Assembly: GCA_017940705.1 (NCBI GenBank)
Contig: JAGAYB010000027.1
Span: 1-6,315 of the forward strand
DNA length: 6,315 nucleotides
Direction: 5' to 3'
Source of the DNA: Selenomonas sp.
Lineage (GTDB): Bacteria; Bacillota_C; Negativicutes; Selenomonadales; Selenomonadaceae
Shown here: piece after piece, positions 1 to 6,273 of the stretch
Position numbering within the stretch: position 1 is the first letter of the stretch
How the letters are laid out: each line of letters opens with the position of its first letter
The notes under the pieces: generated by a model
Told to the model about the DNA's origin: nothing
What the model saw: only the letters and a program-made list of their open reading frames with translations
Database searches by the model: none
Translations under genes and position numbers: made by a program

Positions 1-1
1 C

Positions 2-526
2 CGGGTATTTATCGCAGGTTCCACCCGTAATAAGCTGCGGCTTAAGGAAGAGGCCAGTCTTTATACTTATATGAACGTGTATCAGGATGGCATTACCCTG
101 TACGGGTTTGCTACGGAGGAAGAATACGATGTGTTCCAGCTGCTTATTGGGGTGTCAGGCATTGGCCCCAAGGTGGCACTGGGGATTCTTTCCGGCATTA
201 CGGTGGAGGGACTTTGCAAGGCCATTCAGAATAAGCAGGCAACGGTACTGACTAAATTGCCGGGGATTGGCAAGAAGTCGGCAGAAAGGCTGATTCTGGA
301 GCTTAAGGACAAGGTGGGCTTTGCGGCTGGTGCCGGCACAGAGGAAATACTGACCTTGGATATGGAAGGCCCGGTGGGAGACGATATCATCAGCGAAGCC
401 CAGGCAGCGCTGATGGCGTTGGGCTACAGTCAGGCCGAGATTGCGCCGGTGCTGAAAAAGGCTGTAAAGTGCAAGACAACGGAAGAAATTATCAAGCTGG
501 CATTAAAAGAGCTGAACAGATTTTAA
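2..526 (+). CDS. ruvA: Holliday junction branch migration protein RuvA (5'-truncated by the window edge)
   Basis: RuvA is the tetrameric DNA-binding platform that holds a Holliday junction in an open square form and loads the RuvB motors. The frame is open from base 2, so translation reads in from outside the window; the internal ATG at 71 is not the true start. 174 residues are visible. Against a usual length of about 200, roughly 25-30 residues of the N-terminal OB-fold domain are missing. What remains shows the end of the OB domain (LYGF motif) and two helix-hairpin-helix motifs, with GIG triplets near visible residues 53-55 and 88-90; the second sits in KLPGIGKKSAERLI. The C-terminal RuvB-binding domain follows (ALMALGYSQAEI). 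The position matching the first E. coli acidic-pin residue is Gln instead of Glu. ruvB follows after 13 nt, as expected for the pair. Identification is very secure. Confidence 0.97.
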   Translation, partial: RVFIAGSTRNKLRLKEEASLYTYMNVYQDGITLYGFATEEEYDVFQLLIGVSGIGPKVALGILSGITVEGLCKAIQNKQATVLTKLPGIGKKSAERLILELKDKVGFAAGAGTEEILTLDMEGPVGDDIISEAQAALMALGYSQAEIAPVLKKAVKCKTTEEIIKLALKELNRF

Positions 527-532
527 GGAGGG
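525..532 (+). promoter_or_regulatory. Ribosome binding site that fixes the TTG start of ruvB
   Basis: AAGGAGGG overlaps the ruvA TAA stop and lies 7 nt before TTG at 540. An in-frame TGA at 534-536 excludes any start further upstream. The next in-frame ATG, at 564, has no Shine-Dalgarno sequence. The overlap with the ruvA stop suggests translational coupling. Confidence 0.85.
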
Positions 533-539
533 CTGAGGC

Positions 540-1568
540 TTGGCTGAGGAAGATTTTTACGACATGGATATAGACGATGGCCGCATTGTGGCCATGGACG
601 AACAGCGGGCCGATGACTGGCAGTACAGCCTGCGCCCCCGGAAATTAAATGAGTACATTGGTCAGGACAAGGCCAAACAAAATCTGGAGATTTTCATTCA
701 GGCGGCCATGAACCGCGGCGACGCGCTGGACCATGTGCTGCTTTATGGTCCGCCGGGACTTGGGAAAACCACGCTGGCCGGGATTATCGCCAACGAAATG
801 GGCGTAAATTTCCGGCAGACTTCAGGCCCGGCCATTGAACGTCAGGGTGACCTGGCGGCTTTGCTTACCAACCTGCAGGAGCACGATGTGCTGTTTATCG
901 ATGAGATTCACCGCCTGTCCCGGAGTGTGGAGGAAGTTTTATACTCCGCTATGGAGGATTTTGCGCTTGATATCATCATCGGCAAGGGGCCTAGCGCCCG
1001 GTCTATTCGCCTGGATATTGCGCCATTCACGCTGATTGGGGCTACTACCAAGGCCGGGGCACTGGCGGCGCCGCTGCGTGACCGTTTTGGCATTATCTCG
1101 CGGCTCGAGTATTACACGCCGGAGGCACTGGTGACGATTATCAAACGGGCGGCAGAGATTTTGGAAATACCCATTGAGGAGCGCGGCGCGCAGGAAATTG
1201 CCCGCCGTTCCCGGGGGACGCCGCGTATTGCCAACCGTCTGCTGAAGCGTGTCCGTGATGTGGCGCAGTATGAAGGCAGGGATATCATCACCGATGAAAT
1301 TGCCGATAAGGCGCTGTCGCTGCTGGAAGTAGACAAGGCTGGCCTTGACCATACGGACAGGCGGATGCTTATGACCATGGTCAGGAAATTTGGTGGCGGC
1401 CCGGTAGGGCTGGACACTCTGGCGGCGGCCATCAGCGAAAGCACGGATACGGTGGAAGATGTGTTTGAGCCTTTCCTGATTCAGCTGGGCTTTATCAACC
1501 GTACCCCACGGGGGCGTGTCGTGACAAAGGCCGGTTACGAACACTTGGGGATTCCCTATCCTGAATAG
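540..1568 (+). CDS. ruvB: Holliday junction branch migration DNA helicase RuvB
   Basis: RuvB is the AAA+ hexameric motor that pulls DNA through the RuvA-bound Holliday junction using ATP, in recombinational repair in the cytoplasm. The 342-residue protein is slightly longer than the usual 335 or so because of an acidic N-terminal leader of about 25 residues. Visible motifs in order are Walker [10 protein letters not shown] (residues 70-78, Lys76), Walker B LFIDEIH (118-124), sensor 1 GATT (167-170), and PLRDRFG, whose last Arg near 182 matches the arginine finger. The sensor 2 region GTPRIANR follows, then a C-terminal winged-helix domain with [14 protein letters not shown] and the terminal RTPRGR signature. 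All key residues are intact. Translation starts at TTG, chosen because of the strong Shine-Dalgarno sequence and the in-frame stop just upstream. It is co-directional with ruvA and followed 11 nt later by queH. Confidence 0.99.
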   Translation: MAEEDFYDMDIDDGRIVAMDEQRADDWQYSLRPRKLNEYIGQDKAKQNLEIFIQAAMNRGDALDHVLLYGPPGLGKTTLAGIIANEMGVNFRQTSGPAIERQGDLAALLTNLQEHDVLFIDEIHRLSRSVEEVLYSAMEDFALDIIIGKGPSARSIRLDIAPFTLIGATTKAGALAAPLRDRFGIISRLEYYTPEALVTIIKRAAEILEIPIEERGAQEIARRSRGTPRIANRLLKRVRDVAQYEGRDIITDEIADKALSLLEVDKAGLDHTDRRMLMTMVRKFGGGPVGLDTLAAAISESTDTVEDVFEPFLIQLGFINRTPRGRVVTKAGYEHLGIPYPE

Positions 1569-1579
1569 GAGATTATTAC

Positions 1580-2203
1580 ATGAAGTTATTGTTACATATG
1601 TGCTGTGGGCCGTGTTCCTGTTATCCGGTCAAAAAACTCCGGGGTGATGGGATAGAGCCTGTAGGGTATTTTTTCAATCCCAACATTCACCCTTATAAAG
1701 AATGGGAGGCACGTCTCAATACAGCGCGTGAGTTTGCGGCAAAGGTCAATATGGAATTTGTTGCCGACGAAAATTACCGCCTGCGTGATTTTTTGAAACG
1801 GGCTTTGCCGGCAGAGGCTCTGCCCAATGGCCGTTGTACCATGTGCTACACATGGCGGCTGGAGGAGGCTGCGCGGTATGCGGCTGCTAATGGTTTTGAG
1901 GCTTTTACCTCGACGCTGTTCTACAGTATTTACCAGCAGCATGATTTGATGAAGCGCACGGCAGAAAAATTTGCGCAAATGTATGGCGTGAATTTTTATT
2001 ACGAAGATTTCCGTCCCGGCTGGCAGGAGGGCATTGATATCAGCCACGAACTGGAACTTTACCGCCAGCCTTATTGCGGCTGCATCTTCAGCGAAGAGGA
2101 GCGGTACAGCAAGGCTATCCGCAAGCAGCGGAAGAAGGATAACAAGGCGAAGAAACGTGCGCGTTTGGCGGCTGAGGCGCAGCAGGAGGGGACAAAGGCA
2201 TGA
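1580..2203 (+). CDS. queH: Epoxyqueuosine reductase QueH (DUF208 family)
   Basis: QueH reduces epoxyqueuosine in tRNA to queuosine, the last step of Q34 synthesis in tRNAs with GUN anticodons (Asn, Asp, His, Tyr). It is the cobalamin-independent, non-homologous alternative to QueG. The 207-residue protein carries the family's cysteines: HMCCGPC at the N-terminus (Cys8, Cys9, Cys12), RCTMCY (Cys86, Cys89) and YRQPYCGC (Cys166, Cys168). In the family such cysteines bind an Fe-S cluster and an iron site. FNPNIHP (residues 32-38) and FRPGWQEG (144-151) are also typical. The C-terminal 30 or so residues are rich in Lys and Arg, perhaps for tRNA contact (inference). The ATG is preceded by AGGAGA at 1567-1572, which overlaps the ruvB stop. 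The 3' end overlaps the next start by 4 nt. queA, the enzyme for the preceding step, lies two genes downstream, which supports the assignment. Confidence 0.95.
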   Translation: MKLLLHMCCGPCSCYPVKKLRGDGIEPVGYFFNPNIHPYKEWEARLNTAREFAAKVNMEFVADENYRLRDFLKRALPAEALPNGRCTMCYTWRLEEAARYAAANGFEAFTSTLFYSIYQQHDLMKRTAEKFAQMYGVNFYYEDFRPGWQEGIDISHELELYRQPYCGCIFSEEERYSKAIRKQRKKDNKAKKRARLAAEAQQEGTKA

Positions 2204-3372
2204 AGAAACTGACGCTTATATTATTTTGTTTGCTGGCTTTGTGTCTGTGCCCGGCTGGTAACGTTCAGGCGGCCTGGCAGCCGGAGCTGCTGGTGTCCCT
2301 GAGCCAGAGTGCCAGCACCGTGCGCCTGTCGGGGAATATCCCTGTGGTTCTGCGCCGCATTGATAACAAGAAAATTCTTTGGGAGGGCAAGGCCAGAACC
2401 TATGCGACCCTTACTTTTAGCGATAAGGGCTGGGAACTTAATGGTCAGCCGTTAAAAAAAGCTGATTCTGCGGCTTTGGAGCTGGTGACACCGGACGACA
2501 AGCTGCTTGTCAGGCAGGTCAGCACCGTTGACAATAAGTCCTATCGCGGCGCTTTGCGCCTGCTGCCCCGTAAAGGGAAAATACATGTTCTGAACCGGGT
2601 GCCGGTGGAAGAATACCTTCGGGGTGTCGTGCCGGTGGAAATGCCGGCAGACTGGAATGCGGAGGCCGTCAAGGCGCAGGCTGTGGCGGCCAGAACCTAT
2701 GCTTTAGGACACCGCAAGCGTCATGGGCAGGAAGGCTATGATATCTGCGCTACCACTCATTGCCAGCAGTACGGCGGCAAGGAAGCGGAGCGTCTGGCGG
2801 CCAGCAAGGCTATTGACGCTACTTATGGCGAGGTTTTAAATCAAGGCGGCAAGCTGATTGATGCCGTGTTCCATACTGATTCCGGCGGCATGACGGAGAA
2901 CAGTGAGGACGTTTGGGGCAGCAGGATTCCCTATTTGCGGGCAGCCAAAGAATTGCGGCAGGGGACATATCCCTGGGAGAAGAATATTACTGCCACGGAA
3001 CTGACGGGGCTGCTGGCCCACCGGGGAAAAAATATCGGCGAATTAAAGAAAATCGAGCTGTCGCCGCTAAAGTTTGACAAGGCTGGCAAGGACAGAACCG
3101 TGTCCGGCCGGGTGAAAAATGTTATTTTTATTGGCAAAAACGGCAGAGCCAGTTTGAGCGGCAACGACCTCAGAGGAATGCTGGGGCTGAAAAGCACAGT
3201 GTTTTCCATGAGTCTCAACCGCAATGTGGTCTTTGTTAAGGGCTACGGCTGGGGGCACGGTCTGGGACTTTCCCAGTACGGAGCCAAGGCTTATGCTGAC
3301 AGCGGGCATTGGGACTATAAAAAGATTTTATTGCACTATTATAAGGGTGCGGAACTGAAGAAATTATATTGA
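2200..3372 (+). CDS. SpoIID/LytB domain protein, exported, probable peptidoglycan lytic transglycosylase
   Basis: This 390-residue protein is predicted to be exported. It has a KK start, a hydrophobic core at residues 4-17, and a probable signal peptidase cut after VQA near residue 24. Three cysteines in the signal region do not form a good lipobox. The SpoIID domain covers about 125-390. It contains [13 protein letters not shown], whose Glu147 matches the catalytic Glu of SpoIID, then [10 protein letters not shown], then [13 protein letters not shown] with Cys183, His187 and Cys188 resembling the zinc site described for clostridial Spo[15 protein letters not shown] and the C-terminal [13 protein letters not shown] (350-362) complete the family signature. 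SpoIID cleaves stem-peptide-free glycan strands during engulfment in spore formers; relatives occur as LytB amidase enhancers. The N-terminal 100 residues are less typical and may be a binding region. Its start overlaps the queH stop by 4 nt (ATGA), behind AGGAGGGG. Whether it acts in sporulation or in general wall turnover cannot be told from here, so no symbol is given. Confidence 0.93.
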   Translation: MKKLTLILFCLLALCLCPAGNVQAAWQPELLVSLSQSASTVRLSGNIPVVLRRIDNKKILWEGKARTYATLTFSDKGWELNGQPLKKADSAALELVTPDDKLLVRQVSTVDNKSYRGALRLLPRKGKIHVLNRVPVEEYLRGVVPVEMPADWNAEAVKAQAVAARTYALGHRKRHGQEGYDICATTHCQQYGGKEAERLAASKAIDATYGEVLNQGGKLIDAVFHTDSGGMTENSEDVWGSRIPYLRAAKELRQGTYPWEKNITATELTGLLAHRGKNIGELKKIELSPLKFDKAGKDRTVSGRVKNVIFIGKNGRASLSGNDLRGMLGLKSTVFSMSLNRNVVFVKGYGWGHGLGLSQYGAKAYADSGHWDYKKILLHYYKGAELKKLY

Positions 3373-3388
3373 TATAGAAGGATGTAAC

Positions 3389-4489
3389 ATGTTATTACTC
3401 TCGGATTTTGATTATGAACTGCCAGAAGAACGGATTGCTCAGGTGCCCATTGAACCGCGGAACGCATCGCGGCTGATGGTGCTGAACCCCGCAGATAAAA
3501 CCATTGAACATCGGCATTTTTATGACTTGAAAGAATATGTGGAGCCGGGGGACACGCTGATTTTTAATGACACCCGGGTTATGCCGGCCCGTCTTATCGG
3601 TCACCGTGACCAGACCGGCGGCAAGGTAGAGGTGTTTTTGCTGCGGCGCATTGACAGTACGCATTGGGAAACGCTGGTAAAGCCGGGGAAGAAGGCCAAG
3701 CCCGGTTATAAGATTAACTTTAGCGATGAACTCAGCTGTACAGTCACTGACCATACGGATTTTGGCGGCCGCATTGTGGAATTTGCCTATGAGGGAATCT
3801 TTGAGGAAATCCTCGACAAATTGGGCGAAACGCCGCTGCCTCCTTATATCCATGAAAAGCTGGAGGACAAAGAGCGCTATCAGACCGTTTACAACCGCGA
3901 AGAAGGTTCGGCGGCAGCTCCTACAGCCGGCCTGCATTTTACCAAGGAGCAGATGCAGGAGCTCAAGGACATGGGCGTTAATCTGGGCTTTGTCACTTTG
4001 CATGTTGGTTTGGGGACTTTCCGGCCCGTTAATGTCGAGGATATCCAAAAGCATGATATGCACAAGGAATTTTATAATGTGCCGGAGGAAACAGCACAAC
4101 TCATTATGGAAACCAAAGCTGCCGGTCATCGAGTGATTGCCGTGGGGACTACCAGTATCCGCACTTTGGAATCGGCGGCTGACGGCATGGGAAAGATTAG
4201 CGCCAAGAGCGGCTGGACCCAGATTTTCATCTATCCCGGCTATGACTTCAAAATTGTCGATGCCATTATCACTAATTTCCATCTGCCCAAGTCCACGCTG
4301 ATTATGCTTATCAGCGCCTTTGCCGGCAGGGAATTTGTATTGAAGGCGTATAAGACAGCCGTGGAGATGAAGTACAGATTCTTTTCCTTTGGTGATGCTA
4401 TGTTCTTAAAGACAAGTCAGCCCCAAGCAGAACGCGATAAGGAACTGCTGGCGCTGGAGGAAGCTCACCGTCAGGTTACCCCCGTATAA
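3389..4489 (+). CDS. queA: S-adenosylmethionine:tRNA ribosyltransferase-isomerase QueA
   Basis: QueA transfers the ribosyl part of S-adenosylmethionine to preQ1 at position 34 of tRNA and rearranges it to the epoxycyclopentane of epoxyqueuosine, releasing adenine and methionine. The 366-residue protein shows the whole family pattern: [13 protein letters not shown] at residues 6-18, [44 protein letters not shown] near 172-184, [27 protein letters not shown] and [14 protein letters not shown]. The protein runs about 25 residues past the point (GDAM, Met338) where B. subtilis QueA nearly ends; this charged tail has no motif I recognise. The ATG is preceded by AAGGA at 3378-3382. The gene lies 16 nt after spoIID and 12 nt before the ABC ATPase gene. 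The product is the substrate of QueH, encoded upstream. The expected partner gene tgt does not follow it. Confidence 0.98.
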   Translation: MLLLSDFDYELPEERIAQVPIEPRNASRLMVLNPADKTIEHRHFYDLKEYVEPGDTLIFNDTRVMPARLIGHRDQTGGKVEVFLLRRIDSTHWETLVKPGKKAKPGYKINFSDELSCTVTDHTDFGGRIVEFAYEGIFEEILDKLGETPLPPYIHEKLEDKERYQTVYNREEGSAAAPTAGLHFTKEQMQELKDMGVNLGFVTLHVGLGTFRPVNVEDIQKHDMHKEFYNVPEETAQLIMETKAAGHRVIAVGTTSIRTLESAADGMGKISAKSGWTQIFIYPGYDFKIVDAIITNFHLPKSTLIMLISAFAGREFVLKAYKTAVEMKYRFFSFGDAMFLKTSQPQAERDKELLALEEAHRQVTPV

Positions 4490-4496
4490 GGAGGAG
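4488..4496 (+). promoter_or_regulatory. Ribosome binding site that fixes the GTG start of the ABC ATPase
   Basis: AAGGAGGAG overlaps the queA TAA stop and ends 5 nt before GTG at 4502. No in-frame ATG lies nearby; the first is far inside the ATPase domain, past Walker A. The GTG start therefore includes the Cys-rich N-terminal stretch in the protein. Confidence 0.8.
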
Positions 4497-4501
4497 TAGC
4501 T

Positions 4502-5290
4502 GTGTTTAAAAATATCTTGCATCATAAAGCGGCATCCTGTACGGATTGTGCTAAGCTGTGCTGCACGAAAATCGAAAATTTCACGGTGACTGCTGGCAAT
4601 CTGACCATTTTTGCCGATGTGAACATTCATCTGCATTGCGGACAGCTGACGGCGCTGATCGGCCCTAATGGCGCCGGTAAAAGCACGCTGCTGAAGGCTA
4701 TTTTGGGCGAGGTGCCCCACAAGGGACAGCTGCATTATGCTGATGCAGAGGGGCGGCGCAGCGGTCAGCCGATTATCGGTTATGTGCCCCAATACCTGCG
4801 TTTTGACGTCAGTGCGCCCGTAAGCGTTATGGATATATTTCTGGCCTGCCTGACAGATAAGCCTGTCTGGCTGACATCCGGGCGGAAAATGCGTCCGCGG
4901 GTGCTGAAAAATCTGGCCAGAGTGCATGCGGAGCATTTAATTGACAGGCGTCTGGGGGCATTGTCCGGCGGCGAGCTGCAGCGCGTTCTTCTGGCGCTGG
5001 CGCTAGACCCACTGCCGGATTTGCTGCTGCTTGATGAGCCTGTTTCCGGCGTGGACCAGAAGGGGCTGGAGCTCTTCTATGAAATTTTGGCAGAGCTGCG
5101 GGAAAAGGAGGATATGGCCATCCTGCTTATTTCCCATGACCTCAACATGGTTGCCAGACATGCAGACCAGGTGGTGCTGCTGAATAAGGGCGTCGTTGTC
5201 AGCGGTACACCCGAGGAAGTTTTCGCCGATGCGCGGACGATAAATACTTTTGGCCTGCTGGCAGGTAATATGACAGGAGGGCAGGCATAA
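4502..5290 (+). CDS. Metal ABC transporter ATP-binding protein (ZnuC/MntA-like) with a Cys-rich N-terminus
   Basis: This is the cytoplasmic ATPase subunit of an ABC-3 type divalent-metal importer, probably for zinc or manganese. The 262-residue protein has Walker A GPNGAGKST (54-62), a Q-loop Gln97 in YVPQYLRFD, the signature LSGGELQR (154-161), Walker B LLLLDEP (174-180), the D-loop SGVD, and switch His212 in LLISHDLNM, so it should be active. The unusual part is the first 25 residues, which hold His7, His8 and a C-x2-C-x3-C-C cluster (Cys13, 16, 20, 21). An H-x-H-C motif (43-46) sits just before Walker A. These could bind metal and link activity to cytoplasmic metal level, but that is inference. 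The permease gene overlaps its stop by 1 nt, which pairs the two subunits. Metal specificity cannot be read from the sequence. No solute-binding protein or Fur-family regulator gene is adjacent within the window. Confidence 0.93.
   Translation: MFKNILHHKAASCTDCAKLCCTKIENFTVTAGNLTIFADVNIHLHCGQLTALIGPNGAGKSTLLKAILGEVPHKGQLHYADAEGRRSGQPIIGYVPQYLRFDVSAPVSVMDIFLACLTDKPVWLTSGRKMRPRVLKNLARVHAEHLIDRRLGALSGGELQRVLLALALDPLPDLLLLDEPVSGVDQKGLELFYEILAELREKEDMAILLISHDLNMVARHADQVVLLNKGVVVSGTPEEVFADARTINTFGLLAGNMTGGQA
5275..5281 (+). promoter_or_regulatory. Ribosome binding site of the ABC permease
   Basis: AGGAGGG lies inside the 3' end of the ATPase gene. It is 8 nt from ATG at 5290 and 11 nt from a second in-frame ATG at 5293. 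The spacing favours the first, which overlaps the ATPase TAA as TAATG. Confidence 0.7.
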
Positions 5291-6132
5291 TGATGGAATT
5301 ATATAGTCTGATGGATATACTCCTGCCCTTTGACTGGGCGCGGTATACCTTTATGAAACACGCCTTTCTGGCCATTTTGCTGGTGACGCCGTTGTTCGGC
5401 CTGCTCAGTACCATGGTGGTGTCCAACCGCATGGCGTTCTTTTCCGATTCTTTGGGGCATGGCGCCTTTACCGGTATTGCCATCGGCGTGCTGTTGGGCG
5501 CTGTGTCGCCGCTTGCCTCCCTGATAATTTTTTCTGTGGCCTTTGCGGTATTTATCACTTACATAAAAAATAAAAGCACGGCCTCCACGGATACTATCAT
5601 CGGTGTGTTTTCCTCCACAGCCATAGCGCTGGGGTTGATGATTATGAGTCAGGGCGGCGGCTTTAATAAATTTTCTTCATATCTGATTGGCGATGTCCTG
5701 AGCATTACTGCCGCCGACTTGCAGTCACTTCTGGTAGTGGTGCTGGTGGTGCTGGGCAGCTGGGCGCTGCTCTTCAACCGTTTGCTGGTGCTTTCACTAA
5801 ATTCAGCATTTGCCAGAAGCCGTGGCATAAATACGTTTTGGGTGGAAAGTTTCTTTGCGGCGATTTTGGCGGTGGTGGTGGCTATCAGCATTCAATGGGT
5901 CGGTATTCTGATTATCAATGCCCTGCTGGTACTGCCAGCGGCGGCAGCCCGTAATGTAACCAATAATGTCAAGGCCTATCAGCTGCTGTCGGTACTGATT
6001 GCCCTAGGCGCAGGCCTTATGGGGCTGCTTTTTGCCTATTACTGCAATATGGCCGCCGGTGCGACCATTGTGGTGATTTCAGCGCTGATATTCTTCGTTA
6101 CATTGGCGTTGAAATCCCGGTTCCGCAGGTGA
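5290..6132 (+). CDS. Metal ABC transporter permease, ABC-3 family (ZnuB/MntB-like)
   Basis: This is the membrane subunit of the divalent-metal importer, expected to work as a dimer with the ATPase encoded just upstream. The 280-residue protein is almost entirely hydrophobic apart from short loops, consistent with the 7-9 membrane segments of ABC-3 permeases. Segments are visible from about residue 24, 58, 75, 102, 142, 185, 205, 230 and 255. Family landmarks that line up with E. coli ZnuB are FSDSLGHGAFTG (51-62; Asp53 and His57 match the GDTLAH motif), STDTIIGVFSSTAIALG, YLIGDVLSIT, the cytoplasmic coupling region ARSRGI, WVGILIINALLVLPAAAAR, and AGATIVVISALIFF near the C-terminus. The C-terminus ends in a short basic tail. 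I see no frameshift or truncation. Zinc, manganese or iron are all possible substrates. Confidence 0.95.
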   Translation: MMELYSLMDILLPFDWARYTFMKHAFLAILLVTPLFGLLSTMVVSNRMAFFSDSLGHGAFTGIAIGVLLGAVSPLASLIIFSVAFAVFITYIKNKSTASTDTIIGVFSSTAIALGLMIMSQGGGFNKFSSYLIGDVLSITAADLQSLLVVVLVVLGSWALLFNRLLVLSLNSAFARSRGINTFWVESFFAAILAVVVAISIQWVGILIINALLVLPAAAARNVTNNVKAYQLLSVLIALGAGLMGLLFAYYCNMAAGATIVVISALIFFVTLALKSRFRR

Positions 6133-6145
6133 GAATATGGATAAT

Positions 6146-6154
6146 TGGTATAAT
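6146..6154 (+). promoter_or_regulatory. Possible extended -10 promoter element
   Basis: TGGTATAAT matches a perfect extended -10 (TGnTATAAT) just after the permease stop. No good -35 lies at 16-18 nt; the bases there are near CAGGTG. If used, transcription would begin at about 6161, the first base of the hairpin arm. The A/T-rich bases may instead simply be the tail of the leftward terminator, so this call is weak. Confidence 0.25.
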
Positions 6155-6187
6155 AAAAAATGCGATGCGGCAAAAAGCCACATCGCA
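6155..6187 (-). terminator. Intrinsic terminator for leftward transcription
   Basis: Arms at 6161-6171 and 6177-6187 form an 11-bp stem with a 5-nt loop (AAAAA on +, TTTTT on -). On the minus strand the stem is followed by six T, then ATTATA, as a Rho-independent terminator should be. The single imperfect pair is a stable U-G on the minus-strand RNA but a C-A mismatch on the plus strand. No T-run follows on the plus strand, only TGCAGAAGGGG. Orientation therefore points to a gene coming from the right. It may still slow plus-strand transcription from the permease gene. Confidence 0.75.
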
Positions 6188-6210
6188 TGCAGAAGGGGAA
6201 CGCTTGCGTC

Positions 6211-6245
6211 TGTCGGTCTAACTGCATAAAGGGGAAGACCGGTGG
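6211..6245. repeat. Short inverted repeat in the right-end noncoding region
   Basis: CGGTCT (6214-6219) and AGACCG (6236-6241) form a perfect 6-bp inverted repeat around a 16-nt spacer. On the plus strand, three G-U pairs and one C-G pair could extend the stem to 6210/6245; on the minus strand these would be A-C mismatches. Its role is unknown. It could belong to the 3' untranslated region of a leftward gene or to a small RNA. Confidence 0.35.
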
Positions 6246-6273
6246 AGGACGCGCGTTGATTGGTAACCTGAGA

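Noticed and set aside
71..526. ATG at 71 as the start of ruvA
   Set aside because: The frame is open to the left edge and the residues before it match the RuvA OB-fold domain, so the real start is outside the window.
939..1544. Minus-strand open frame of 201 codons opposite ruvB
   Set aside because: Antisense to an unmistakable RuvB, and the translation shows no recognisable motif.
2528..2533. TTGACA, a perfect -35 hexamer inside spoIID
   Set aside because: No -10-like sequence at 16-18 nt spacing, and it lies deep within the coding region.
3395..4282. Long open frame on the minus strand, 295 codons, opposite queA
   Set aside because: It lies wholly antisense to a gene with full family motifs, has no recognisable domain, and no ribosome binding site was identified; it is a by-product of codon use on the other strand.
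4406..4936. Minus-strand open frame of 176 codons spanning the queA-ABC ATPase junction
   Set aside because: Overlaps two well-supported genes and resembles no known family.
5728..5757. Short GTG/CTG-rich near-repeat in the permease gene
   Set aside because: It encodes a Val/Leu-rich membrane segment; codon-level low complexity explains it.
6137..6229. Plus-strand small open frame of 30 codons right after the permease, with AGGTGAG nearby
   Set aside because: The Shine-Dalgarno-like bases are too close to the ATG, and the frame runs through both arms of the terminator hairpin; no recognisable peptide.
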